A stretch of 64,000 bases of DNA from Physcomitrium patens (GCF_000002425.4 NC_037255.1:1371847-1435846); one strand, 5' to 3'; shown: positions 36,370 to 47,690, counted from the stretch's first letter. Numbers and translations are program-made. Notes: a model not told the origin generated them from the letters alone.

Positions 36370-37140
36370 GATTTTCGCTATTGAGAATTTTTTAAATGAA
36401 GTTTACCATCTTTTCTATATTATGATAAGACTACTCTCAAGGCAAAGTCTAAGGCATCGATCTCCATAAAGTAGGACTTATTGAAATCTAGATGTATCAA
36501 AATTAGAGTTGTTGTAAAAGCATCTTTTAAGCTTTTAAAAGCTTTCTCTACTTTGGAGCCCTAGTCCAGTTTGTCCTTGCATGTCAATCGTATAAGTGGA
36601 GCAATGATCTTCGAGTAATTCCTAATAAAAATCATGTAGAAGTTTGCAAATCTAAAAAAGTATTGGACATCACATACAGTTTTTTGGCTTTGCTCAATTG
36701 ATGATTGCTTGTACCTTCTTTAGATCCATAAAAAGGCCTTTGTTGGAAATAATATATCCAACAAATTCGACTTGAAGTGCATGAAATATACACTTCTCTA
36801 GTTTTGCATATAGCCCAATACTTTGTAGTTTTTTCAACACAAGGTGAACATGTTTTTTTGTGGTCTTTCAGATTCTTGGAAAAGATTAGAATATCATCTA
36901 AATAGATCACAATAAAGTTATCAAGATGCTTACAAAATAAGTCATTCATTAAGTGTTGGAATTTGGTTGGTGCATTGATAAGTCCAAAAGGCATGATATT
37001 GTATTCAAAATGTCCATACCTAGTGCAAAATTCTATCTTCTATTCATCTCTTTTTTTAATGTATATCAAGTTATATGTGCCTCGTAGATCAATCTTTGTA
37101 AAGATCTTTGCTTGGCTAAATTAATCAAAAAGTTTAGATA
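36370..37140 (-). pseudogene. gypsy reverse transcriptase and RNase H remnants
   Basis: The reverse transcriptase palm is clear: KIFTKIDLRGTYNLIYIKK near 37,070-37,110, then after a TAG the [17 protein letters not shown] block (36,994 downwards), and the catalytic [10 protein letters not shown] motif near 36,900. RNase H begins near 36,480 with YFMEIDALDFALRVVLS. Frame shifts and stops break it after about codon 50 of the open part. Confidence 0.9.
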
Positions 37141-37659
37141 TCAACGGCAATAGATATTGATTCTTTACCATGATTTTATTAAGACCTTGATAATCGACAC
37201 ACATCCATAAAGATCCATCTTTCTTCTTCAGAAATAATATTGGAGTACCAATTGGAAACTCAAAATGTCAAATAAAATTCTTAGCCAAATTTTCATCATT
37301 GTACTCTTTTAAAGTCACAAGCTCATTTTGGAATAAATTGTATGTAGGTCCAAATGATGGTTGAGCACCTTTTTAAAGGTCAATTGTACAATCGTAAGGG
37401 CAATGCTTTAACAGAATGCTCGTATTTTTTTTTTTTTTGAAATATATTTACAAAATCTTTACATGCCTTTGGAATTGTTGTTATAGCAACCATAAGTTCC
37501 AATCGTGGATTTGCATAAACAACAAACGTAGTACCTTGTTTGGCCATCTTCACAAATATTCTAGTTCTAATAAATAAATGTTGTTTAAGTTTTGGCTTAT
37601 CAAGTATTAGAAGCTTTTTTATAGATTTGAGGATTCTATAATCTATTAGAGGAAATTTT

Positions 37660-37985
37660 AACTTTTGAGATATTCAATCTATTTTTGGATTGTATTTTTT
37701 AAGCCATGAGAGTCCTAAAATGACTAAACTTGATAGTGATTTAATGACATTGAATACTACTTAGCTACTATGGTTATCGAAGGTTATTTCTAATGGAATT
37801 GTCTCATGAGTGATGTCTCCAGAGAATAAAAATCGACCATCTATTACTTCAACATGTACAGCTTTGGATATTTCGACCGTACAGATTTTGTGTGATTTAA
37901 AATATTCTTTATCAATAAAATATGTAGAGGTTCCCAAGTCAAGTAATGCATGACATTCTAGTTTTGTGATTCTTAACTGTACTCA
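37660..37985 (-). pseudogene. gypsy aspartic protease remnant
   Basis: The minus strand reads CHALLDLGTSTYFIDKEYF near 37,900-37,960; LDLGTS replaces the usual LDSGAS active-site triad context. A flap-like ISKAVHVEVIDGRFLFSGDI and a downstream VILGLSWLKKYNP complete the fold. One stop (TAG) lies in the middle. Confidence 0.8.
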
Positions 37986-38065
37986 TATAATAAAACAACG
38001 GAAAGGGTTGAGAGAGAGTAGAAGATCTTTTTGAGTTTGTGATAGTGAAGAATTCAACCGCACGG

Positions 38066-38615
38066 TGTCACGGCCATAATCATGTAAGCTAATAATTACA
38101 TATAGAAATAGGTAGAAGTAAGTAAAAGTAGATAAAAGTAAGTTAATTCTATAATATTTAATATAAAAGCTTCCTAAAAACTTCCTAGACACTGCTTTGA
38201 CTTCATAGGTGTCTTTAATTGACTTTTTGGATTAGAAACGTGGTCAACAAGTTGGCCATGTGCCACACATGTTGTTAGCTTGAAGATCAAGCTAACTATG
38301 TGGCCCACACGTAGAAAAACTTGCCTTGTAAGTCAAGGCATGTGTCCTACAAAGTCAACACATATTGGAGGTCCTATAGAACGTCGCCATGTAGCCCCTA
38401 GTTAGATAGTATATATAGAGACAAGAGTGAAGGCTTCTTCACTCTTGTCAACTCCTTTCTTGCTTCTAGTCTAGTTTCAAGGGTCTCTAGTTTTCTTATC
38501 TTTTGGCAATAGCCATTCCAGTTTCTCTTTCAATATATATATTTGTTTATTTACCTCTCTTTGAGTGAAGGCTCACTTGTCTGAATTGTTTTTCATCAAG
38601 TTCTTGTCCTTGACA
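38066..38615 (+). mobile_element. solo LTR (550 bp) nested in the gypsy element
   Basis: Begins TGTCA and ends TGACA, which are mutually inverted. It is flanked by a perfect 5-bp target duplication CACGG (38,061-38,065 and 38,616-38,620). Removing the LTR and one CACGG (555 bp) leaves the host minus-strand reading frame continuous from the gag tail into the protease spacer. A TATA-like TAGTATATATAGAGAC near 38,407-38,421 followed by a stem CAAGAGTGAAG..CTTCACTCTTG fits promoter and leader on the plus strand. No internal domain is present, so it is the product of LTR-LTR recombination. Confidence 0.92.
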
Positions 38616-38620
38616 CACGG

Positions 38621-39123
38621 TCCCTACTATGGTTGGACACCTTCGTTTTTTTGCAAAGCTTTTGATGATTTGGCTGCACTTCTCATTTGATATGTATGCT
38701 AGTATTTTTTTTGAACAATAATCAACTTTGTGGCTATGTTTTTTATAATTTAAGCATAGGCCAAGTTTCCTTTGATAATTTTTTTTCTTGTTCAAAAAAA
38801 GGTTTGAAGCAAACTACATCAATATGCATATCTTTTGTTTCTAAATGCTTATTAAAATTGGATGATGAAAAAGCTATAAAATAATTGATTTATACATGTG
38901 GCGTAATTGAAGAACGTTTTTCTTATCATTATTGAAATAAATGGTTATCACACTTCTTAGCTTGACTAATGGCTTCATTAAGTGTTTGAAGATTTGGCAT
39001 AGACAACAATAAGTCCTTGATATCATCTCTTAATCTCCAATAAAATTGGCTCATCAACGCATCTTTTTCCCAATTTATATTACATGTTAAATGTCAAAAA
39101 TCTAAAGCATACATTGATGAAGA
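38621..39123 (-). pseudogene. gypsy gag, C-terminal part
   Basis: The minus strand shows the capsid end (MYALDF, NINWEKDALMSQFYWRL, DDIKDLLLSMPNLQTLNEAI) with one TGA. Further on is a damaged CCHC zinc knuckle near 38,690-38,740 (LCLNYKKHSHKVDYC) whose second Cys has become Tyr. The part before Ser-Ser-Ser-Met lies beyond the 39,128-40,450 insert. Confidence 0.85.
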
Positions 39124-39127
39124 ACGT

Positions 39128-40450
39128 TGTCGTGATGTAATACGACTATATAGTGAAATTATAATCAAAGTTAAATTTCTAATTAATATCTAATTATCTT
39201 AGTTCAATTATAATTTGAGGTATCTAAACATGGCTTTTATAAAAGCCTCTTAGGTTATTTTCTTATCTTAATAGTTAGTAGGTTGAAGGTTAGTTAGTAA
39301 TTTTATCTTCTAGGTTGTAGAGACTCTTCTACTACCTTAGAAAGACAATAAATTAATGAAATCAGGTTAGAAGAGGTAAATAATTAGTATAGTTGATACT
39401 AGGGTTAAGTTGACAGTAGGATTGGGCTAGAAATACCTTAGGATAGATTAGATTGATACTCGGGGGTCGACCATTTTTGAGATAGGATTGAAATCAGACC
39501 TCTAGCCACTAAAATGATAGCCTAGGGCAAAATAGGGGATCATTTGAAGATCAAAGGTTAGGATTTCAAAGCTAGCTTAAAGTTCTTTTTAAAGACGTAA
39601 GAAGTATCTTGAGAGGGTTTTGGAAGACTTAAAAGTTGTTGTTCAAAGTGAGAGTTTATATCAGTGATTTGGATTTTATATAATATAACTAGGACTAGAA
39701 ATTTTGGCTAGTTCGTGCAATTGGTGTCACATCTACACTTGAAAACTTGAAAATGTTTGGATTATTGGGTGTGCTAAGTGTATACAAAATTTTGTAATAA
39801 TATAATGGCGTCGTTTAGAGATATCTAGTTTTTAGCACAAGAAGGTTTCAAAAGGTGGCAGTTTGAGGTTGGGTAGGGTTTCTATGATATCTAAAGATCT
39901 ATCAGTCAGATTAAGGTGAAAATTGGTATAGTGTTGAAAGACTTGAAGATTAAGCTACATACCAATTTTGAGACAAAGTTAACGGTTGAAAAGGGAGAAA
40001 TCATTGCTGAGATTTTTGCTTCACTTTTCAAGTTGGAGGCCAAGTAACATCAGTGCAATTTTTGGAGGTTTTCTCACAATCTGTAAGTTGGATTGAGCTA
40101 AAAATTCTTGAGGATATAGAAGACTTACATTGACAATTGCATGCAAAATTCTACATCAAGTGGACGGGTGGATTGGATGTTATAGCTTATTAAAGCTCAC
40201 TGATTAGCATTGGGGCTTACAAGAAAAATCTAAATTGCTTAAATATGAAAGTAATAAGGTAATTGGGATTTATGTATAGTTGAGACTACTACGAAGAGTG
40301 TTTTAAGCACTTTTGAATTGAAATTCAGATTATATTCTTCTCGTATGGATAAAACCTATTAGGGTTTCTTGGCTACTTGTGAAACACAATCTCACCTTCC
40401 ACAACTAGGTGCCTGGTGCATTCCTGAGCAAAACAACACATAATACGACA
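39128..40450. mobile_element. LTR-like insertion (1,323 bp) in gypsy gag, probable solo LTR
   Basis: The ends are TGTCG and CGACA (perfect 5-bp inverted ends), flanked by a 4-bp direct ACGT (39,124-39,127 and 40,451-40,454). Removing the insert and one ACGT makes the host gag frame continuous from IQSLQQKTR into SSSMYALDF. The interior has no retrotransposon protein. It contains diverged internal repeats with words such as GGTATAGTGTTGAAAGACTTG. A long solo LTR is the simplest reading; orientation is not established. A 4-bp rather than 5-bp duplication is slightly unusual for LTR elements. Confidence 0.8.
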
Positions 40451-40454
40451 ACGT

Positions 40455-40640
40455 GTTTTTTGTTGAAGGCTTTGAATTTTAGTTGTTGAAGAATGAACCT
40501 TATCATGTTCACCAAATGCTTCTGCAAATGTTGCCAAAAATACTTCAAAATTGTATAATATAAGAGAATTCTTTTCAAATAATAGAGTGAACTAAGATAA
40601 AGCTTGATCTGAGAGTAAGGTTTCAATCGAGCCAGTATGA
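40455..40640 (-). pseudogene. gypsy gag, N-terminal part
   Basis: The minus strand reads ETLLSDQALS, a stop, FTLLFE, then NFEVFLATFAEAFGEHDKVH and TTKIQSLQQKTR, a typical gypsy capsid order. It ends exactly at the insertion at 40,450 and resumes at 39,123. Confidence 0.85.
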
Positions 40641-41210
40641 GAAGCTTCAGTGGAATATTATTGAGGTTAAAATAAGGTGATAAGTCATACTTGATTTACA
40701 AAGCCACAAAATTTTGAGTGAGTGCCATCAAACTTTTTCGGAAGGTTGAATCTTAGTTCTTTTATTGTTATTGTTATCAGATCATTGCCTTAAGTGGATA
40801 CATCTCTTATGTTTGTTGAAAAAAATATAGTAGTTTGAGAATTTGGAACCTCTATTGCTATTTGATGTAGTGGTTGAGGTATTCCAACTCTTTAACCATT
40901 ATCTATGATCATATATAGTTCTTTATTCTACTTTAATAAAGTCTCTATTTTGATCTTCAATGCTTCAAGAGCATTAATAATAGAATCTAACTTGATTTCT
41001 TTGAAGTCTATCACATTAATTTTTCCACCTTTTGCCATAAAAAATCAAAGAAATACACACATTCAAAGAAAAATAAATTTGATCTATGGTATAAAAAAAT
41101 AAAAATAATATTAAAAAAATAATAATATTAGTCTAGGAGAGGATAATTTGTAACCTTTAGAATACTATAGTATTTCAAAGAAGAAGAATAATCTACTCTC
41201 TGTCAAGAAA

Positions 41211-41230
41211 GACCAAGCTTCTAATATTGT
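41211..41230 (-). other. primer binding site (initiator Met tRNA type)
   Basis: The plus strand GACCAAGCTTCTAATATTGT is a diverged reverse complement of the common plant TTGGTATCAGAGCTTGGTC primer site. It lies next to the inner end of the LTR, where first-strand synthesis would start. Confidence 0.7.
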
Positions 41231-41234
41231 TTTA

Positions 41235-41650
41235 TGGCAGTCTTGACAAACTATTAGGAATCATATACAAGACAAGGATTCAAGACCAAGAAATAGAATT
41301 AGTTTGATATTAGAATAATAACTGAATAGAAGGCAAGAAGGTCTTGACTAGACCACAAGAAGTGAGTTATCAAGACTGAGGATCCTCTCAACCTTGACTC
41401 CTATATATATTAGGTCCTAAGAAGCTTCTTGAAAAATTTCTATGAGGCTTAGAAACAAAGCAAGCCTAAGATCATTCTTTAGCAACTTCCTAAATCATCT
41501 AAAGCCTCCTAGAACCTTCCAAGATTTCCTATGATCTTCTAGAACTTTCTTAGAATCTATTAGAACCTTTTGGAACCTTCTTAGAACCTATTGGAACCTT
41601 CTAAGAACTACAAGAACCTTCTTGAATTTTCTTCAGTTTTATATCTTTGA
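41235..41650 (-). repeat. 5' LTR of the gypsy element (approximate)
   Basis: In minus orientation this has a TATA-like CTAATATATATAGGAG at about 41,399-41,414, and a U3 made of diverged direct repeats around AGAACCTTCT (41,480-41,640). The inner end (TG on plus at 41,235) is set by the primer site; the outer end is a guess. Confidence 0.6.
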
Positions 41651-42237
41651 TAATAATATGCAACAATAATATGGTTGCATTAGCAAAAAGTTGCATATCC
41701 AATGAACTTAATTCAACATTTGACATAGAGCACTTCAATAAATTAGAGAGATTATTGTCCTAGTTGTGAGAGTTGCAATAATATAAAATCATGCAATTGA
41801 ATTGAATTAAAATATATTTGTTGATTACAATATTAATCATATTATCAATTATAATATTGATCACATTAAAAATATCAAATATGCTAAGTTTCACAAAGTC
41901 TATATTCAAAGTAATAAATGAGTATAAATAAATGATTGTAATAAATGAATTAGCCACTAATGTACTTGTAAAGATATTGCTTCATAGTTGAAAAGTTTGA
42001 AGATGTTAAATTAAGATGGATTCGACCATGCATGCTTAATATGAAACCATATATTTTGTGACATCCTAAAGATGCTTGAATTTCAAAATCATTAAACCTT
42101 CACAAATCACTCGTCATATATGTTTCAAAATATCTTCAAAACTATCTTTTTATAGAAAAAAATGGAAAGTTTAGCATTTTGAAGATCATTATTGAAATCA
42201 TATTCCATGGATTTATATCATGGTAAGATCATACTTT

Positions 42238-42758
42238 ATCACAATCTTGATATAACCACTTTCCTTTCTATCACCTTTAATCTTATATGTAGGATTTTTT
42301 GATGATCTATCTTTCTTTAGTTTTTACTTATCCATCTTTAAAGTAAGTTTTTTAGTAACATTCTTCTCTTCTAATGAATGAGATTTAAAAGCTTCTTACT
42401 TGTCATCTTCTGAATTTTTGAATCTCACATTCTTGAGCAATTTCAAGGATTTTAGTGTTTTGATTTTCTTCTCTAATTAATGCTTAGCTTGTTACTTTTT
42501 AGCAAAAGACTTTCTTCCTTTACCTTTCTTGATAAAATTGAACTAAAAATAAGAAGTTTAATAAAAATATTTTGACTTTATTACTAGTATTGAAAATAAC
42601 CACATAATTATAATTTAAAAAAATGGGTAGCCAAAGTGAAACTTCATTAAGAAAGATAATAGACTCACATCTTAGAGTTACTACTGGTTTTGGATGTAGC
42701 TCTCTTGTTTGTATTTACAACTTTCATTTTCTTTGTTTTACTAATATCATTGCTACAA
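42238..42758 (-). pseudogene. lysine-rich coding relic, probably two exons
   Basis: Read on the minus strand, 42,758-42,665 gives SNDISKTKKMKVVNTNKR and a Ser/Thr tail. Then 42,545-42,238 gives a long Lys-rich frame (FNFIKKGKGRKSFAKK, then LEKKIKTLKSLKLLKNVRF) with about four TAA stops at positions that elsewhere read AAA or CAA. An intron may separate the two parts. The composition suggests a nuclear or nucleic-acid-binding tail, or a gag; I do not recognise the family. Confidence 0.5.
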
Positions 42759-43383
42759 AGAAAAAATAAACATAAGAAAATGTGTAATCACTTAATAAAA
42801 AATGTGCAAAACAATAATGATGACAAAAATGAACCTATAAATATAGAACAACAATAAAAAAAAACTATAAAGTTAATTATGCAAAGTAGACATCGTCATT
42901 GTCCTACTTAATTCTCTTCTTGCCGTTGTTGTGTTGTAATTTATTCATAGTGTAAAAATAATGGTTGTTATATTGATGTTATTTAATAATGGCCTTAGAA
43001 AGTAATGAGTTATTTTTTTATAAAAGTTCATAGTTTATAGAAATCTTAAATAACTTTTGTAAGTTTTATAAGTAAAAGTAGAAGTATTAGGATTATTTAA
43101 TATGGAAGATATGGATATTGATATTATAGTATTGTGGCCTTAGGCCATCTAAGTGGATAGATAAGGCAAGGATAAGAGGATCTTCACTCTCATTGACTAT
43201 AGGTCATGACCAATGAGCTTCAAGGGACTGTCCGAGAGAAAACCGAAGGAGAGGCCACTTCTTCAGGGACATTCGAGGGTTTAGAGGAGAGATTTAGAAA
43301 GCTTGTGTTTTGGGCTATAATTTTGGTGTATAAAGTTTGTTATTTGAGTTTTGTATGAAGTAGTTAAGGTTGTTTGAAGTTAG

Positions 43384-43723
43384 GATGTGAATTGTTTACC
43401 GATTGTCACTTTTTTAAGCATACAGAAAGTTGTAGAAGGGTTTTTGGAAAATGAAAGGTGTCGTTGGAAAGCTGACTTGAGGGACTACAATTTTTGTGAA
43501 AGGGTTATTAACTTTGAGTCTGTAATGAGAGAGTTATGGCTGTTTAAAGTCTAGATGTGAAATTTGTACCTACTCTCACTCTTTCAAGCATATGAAGAGT
43601 TGTAGAAAAGCATTTAATGATCGGAAGGTGGAGTTGGAAAGTTGACTTGAAGGACTTTAATTATTGTACAAGATTTGATGAAATCAGATCTAAAATGAGG
43701 AAGAAATGGCTGGTCGAAGTCAA
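43384..43723 (+). repeat. tandem repeat of about 170 bp, two copies
   Basis: Copies begin at about 43,384 and 43,554 and share GATGTGAA, AGTTGTAGAA, GTTGGAAAG.TGACTTGA and GAGTTATGGCTG-type blocks, well diverged. The array lies inside the 42,927-44,583 insert. Confidence 0.75.
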
Positions 43724-43854
43724 AGCTTGTAAATTAAGGAAGTAAGTGAACCAAATTGTTGATGGTTATGTTTTGAGCCATTTTTTTTTTGAGAATTTTG
43801 AATGAATTTTGGCTCAAACTTGTGAAAATTGTAGTTATAATATTAAGAAGCTAT

Positions 43855-43856
<2 letters not shown>

Positions 43857-43887
<31 letters not shown>
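43857..43887 (+). repeat. A31 homopolymer
   Basis: A 31-base A run inside the LTR-like insert, not at its end. Confidence 0.9.
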
Positions 43888-43892
<5 letters not shown>

Positions 43893-44227
43893 TCATTTGA
43901 GTCTTGGGTTTGTAAGAAATCGCAAAATCAATATATAGGTGTTTGTAAGTCAACATGTAAAGGTCGTGCTACCGAAATTGTGTTATCTAGAATTTTGTAA
44001 AGAATCAACAGTTGAAATTTGGATATAAAAGAGTTAAGGGTACTGCCTTACTTCTCAAATAATTTGAGCTCAATGTAATAATTGGATTGAGAATTATCAA
44101 ATTTTAAAGTTCAATCCATCAAAGGGATTTGGTATTGAAGGATTTTTGGTATTACAAGGATTTTACTACTACAAAAAGGGTTTTGGAAATTACGAAAGAT
44201 TTGGAAATTACTAAATGATTTTATTAT

Positions 44228-44425
44228 TACTGGAGGTTTGGTAATTATTATTTATTGCTACAAATTTTACTATTAGTGGAGGTCCGATAATTATTATTTA
44301 CTGCTACAACTTTTATTATTACTAGAGGTTTGATAATTATTATTTACTGCTATAACTTTTACTATTACTAGAGATCTGATAATTTTTATTTACTGCTATA
44401 TCTTTTACTATTACTAAAAGCTTGG
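44228..44425 (+). repeat. 46-bp tandem repeat, about 4 copies
   Basis: The unit resembles GATAATTATTATTTACTGCT followed by ACAACTTTTACTATTACTAG. Four successive copies differ by a few bases each. It lies inside the 42,927-44,583 insert. Confidence 0.85.
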
Positions 44426-44583
44426 CATTTGATGTTTATTGCTACTATGTTTAATATCATGGAAAGGAATAAAAAAAAAATTATAAATAATCTTGGAGTA
44501 TTTTTCATCTTATGATTAATTGAGAATTTAGTGTCAGCCAAAAGTCCAGCGCTTTCTCAAGGCAAACTCTCTTTTCTCCAACA

Positions 44584-44950
44584 CCGCTCTAATGCTATCA
44601 CCAAAAATCAAGGACAACATAAAACTCCTTGTAAATTTTCTATGATAAATGATAAAATGTCAAGTGAACTATTAACAACATTATATTTTTTAATGAAAAT
44701 AAAGAAGAGTGAATATAATGAATGAGAGCCTTATTTTGTTTCTACATAATATAATTTTTTTTAATAAAAATAAAAGCCATATAAATACATGAAGGCACTC
44801 ACTTTATAATGTAAAGCTTAATAAAAAGACTTTTAGACTCTTAAGAAGGTAAACTTTTTTCATGAAAACAAAGATCTATCCATGCAACTATTGAGAACCA
44901 CTACTTGTCCATATTGAATATTCTTAATATATAGACTAGTTGAATCCATG
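44584..44950. repeat. dispersed repeat copy A
   Basis: Shares an ordered set of words with 47,215-47,690: ATGCTATCACCAA at the start, then CATGAAGGCACTCACT, TATAAT.TAAAGCT, and ATTGAGAACCACTACTTGTC. The opening resembles a variant primer-site junction, so these may be LTR ends of a minus-strand element. Confidence 0.7.
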
Positions 44951-45593
44951 CCATTGTCATGGATTTTTGGCACAAATTTCCAAAAAGTTTAATTTGTTGA
45001 TATTAAGATCTTAACTTCTTAAGCATTTCTCCTTGCACATTAGTAGGAAATTTTGTATTCATATTCTTTAAAACTAATTCTATATTAATATAACAATAAA
45101 ATCTAGAAAAAAAAAAAATGATAGATTGAAGAAATATTATAAAGGATAGTTTATCTTTTACAAATCAAGTCATGGGCTTAGTATATAATTAATTGCACAT
45201 GTAAAAAAATTCAATTTTTTTATTTATTTATTTACATAGTGTCAATAAATAATATATTATTATTAATGATCTAAAAAAATATTAATTAATAAATTCATAT
45301 TCAACTTTTGACATAATCTTATATTGGATATTATTATTATTGTAAGTAGAGACAATAAGTGAAAATAGATAAATTGTATTTAAAATATTTAGATGAATGA
45401 GAATTGAAGTCATGGTGTAGCAAATGCAAGCTTCATAAATGGACAAAAAACAAATAAATCAATCAAAGAATACAATATAAATTATTTTAATATTATAATA
45501 AGCAAATTTATAATAGTTATTTTATAATAATTTAAAATATGAATTAAATTAATTTAAATTATATATAATTTGTGGCTGGAAATTGAAAAAATT

Positions 45594-45596
<3 letters not shown>

Positions 45597-45627
<31 letters not shown>
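45597..45627. repeat. (TA)n microsatellite
   Basis: About fifteen TA units. Confidence 0.95.
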
Positions 45628-45628
<1 letters not shown>

Positions 45629-45828
45629 CTTTATAAAAATGTCTATTGGTTTTGATTTTATTTATAAAATTACACCCTTTGATATTACTATAGAATACAG
45701 TTGAAAACATTTATTTGATTTTTTCCTTAAATTTTAAGTCAATCTCCTATTGTAATTAAAATAATTTATCTTGAAGTTAAAAATTTTAAAAATCAATATC
45801 AATTTATTTCATAAAACTTATTCAAACT

Positions 45829-45856
45829 ATATATATATATATATATATATATATTT
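45829..45856. repeat. (TA)n microsatellite
   Basis: About fourteen TA units. Confidence 0.95.
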
Positions 45857-47206
45857 CTATAACACATCTGTAAAGAAAAATTTAAAAATTATAGCATATA
45901 ATAATAATTGAGCTAATCTCATATTGGAAATATAATGAAAAAATTTAATTAAATTAAATTAAATTCAACATGGTTCAAAAATACATTCACATAATCAATA
46001 ATTCTTATATGCCTTTATATTTATTATGCTAAAAAAATAATTACAAACTTGATTTTGTGATTGTCATTAATTTATAGTAAATTATGGAATAATTTATATA
46101 TGAATTTATTTTGCAAAAATATAACAACTTACTGAAGTAAATGCAGCATACAACAATACCACAAAAGTTAGATTCATAGGTTCAATTTCTAGCTTTCTAT
46201 TCATCTACAATCTTGTTTCTCCTAGATGCTAGTGAAAAAAAATAAAAAAATAAAAAAATAAAAAAATACAAGAGTTCTCAGTATTATTCTCTAAATCCTT
46301 CTACATCTGCTATCACATTCACTCCATCATAAATCTTCAATTGTAAATTTCAATCACAGAAAAGAGTCTTGCATTTTTTGAAATGGACATCTGCATTGTT
46401 AGTTATTAGATGAAAGGAGCTGCGAGATGCTCTTCTATTACTTGTAGTACATAACATATGAAAAATGAAAAACTTTTGGCAGAAAGAGAGAAAAAGAGTT
46501 TGTGCCACCAACCACACTCACTTGATTGAGTTACAATAGAATCTCTTTATAACACTCTAACATGCTCTGCTTAATGTTGCTTGTGATCAATTTTACAGGA
46601 ATGACAAAATCAATTGCATTAATACACTAGCTAATTGCTTGCTTAATTATGTATTATTTTTCTTTAATCTTTAGAGGTGAAATTTTCCACAAATCACATA
46701 AACACTTGAAACTTCATTGTAGTGTCACAACATGCAGCTCATGCACAAACAAATCCCATTGAATAGACTTGTGAAGATTACGAAAGAATAGAGTTTGATT
46801 TTGTAGTAGAAACTTCACCCATGAAGGGAATCAAAAAGAGCAAACCAACAATGGAGAAGTAATATTGAATATTGTAGAAGATCAACAAAACTATATATAC
46901 ATCCAGAAATCAAGATCATGAAGCAAAAGTTTAATATTATGTTGATCATTAAAATGATAACTAAATACACTATATAGCAGATGCCAACATACAATTAAGG
47001 AGGTCAAGTGTCCATATCTAAAACAACCCAATCAAAATCCTTTGCAAACAATATTCATGGGTGAGTTTTCTGAATCCAATAAAAATCAAAATCCTTTGTG
47101 GCTTCAAATACAATTGGAACTATAAAAATGCGTCATGAATCTAATCAAAATCGACTCACTTACATCAAAATTATTAATGTCATCTTACTATTGTCTTGCT
47201 TAATCT

Positions 47207-47690
47207 CCTTCTTGCTGCTCTGATGCTATCACCAACAATGTAAAATGCCTTATAAGATGCCTTAATCAATTGTAAAATACCTTAAAGAATGCCCTGATCA
47301 TTTGTAAAATGTCCTATGGAATGTCTTATAAACTTCAAAGAAGATTAACTTTTTTGATGAAAATAAAGATTGATCTATACAACCATTGAGAACCACTACT
47401 TGTCTCCCTTAAGTATTTCCAATGTATAAATTCTGTCTCCACAAAACATAAACTTTTTTGATAAAAAAAAAAAAAAAAAAGAAAAAAAAAGAGTGAATGA
47501 GTGCATGAAGGCACTCACTCTATAATACAAAGCTCTATAAAACGACTTGTAAAATAGCCTATGAATTCTATAAAACGAGCTGTGAACTCTAGAAAAGATG
47601 ATTTTTTTTTTATGAAAATGAAGACCCATCTATACAACCATCAAGAACTACTACTTGTCTACATTGAGCATTCTTAATATGTAAATATAT
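47207..47690. repeat. dispersed repeat copies B and C
   Basis: Two further copies of the 44,584-44,950 repeat in the same orientation. B is 47,207-47,425, ending in TTGAGAACCACTACTTGTCT. C is 47,490-47,690, with CATGAAGGCACTCACT and AAGAACTACTACTTGTCTAC. B keeps the uninterrupted site used to recognise the insertion at 42,927. Confidence 0.7.

Larger units (their letters stand above)
34590..41650 (-). mobile_element. decayed chromodomain-type Ty3/gypsy LTR retrotransposon, nested host
   Basis: Domains run in gypsy order on the minus strand: 5' LTR, primer site, gag, protease, reverse transcriptase, RNase H, integrase, chromodomain. All coding parts carry stops or frame shifts, so the copy is dead. 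Its gag and gag-protease spacer are each split by a later insertion (39,128-40,450 and 38,066-38,615). Without these the element is about 5.2 kb. The chromodomain after the integrase places it in the chromovirus group. A matching 3' LTR was not found, so the low-coordinate end is approximate. Confidence 0.9.
42927..44583. mobile_element. LTR-like insertion (1,657 bp) splitting a local repeat
   Basis: The ends are TGTTG and CAACA, flanked by CCGT on the left and CCGC on the right (a 4-bp duplication with one change). The host sequence left (CTTCTTGCCG) and right (CCGCTCTAATGCTATCACC) joins to match an uninterrupted relative at about 47,207-47,233 (CTTCTTGCTGCTCTGATGC). The interior has no protein domain but holds two tandem-repeat arrays and a 31-base A run. 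Probably a long solo LTR of a class like that at 39,128. Confidence 0.75.
44951..47206. other. AT-rich sequence between repeat copies
   Basis: Contains (TA)n at 45,597-45,627 and 45,829-45,856. No coding domain is recognised; if copies A and B/C are LTRs, this would be their decayed interior. Confidence 0.45.
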
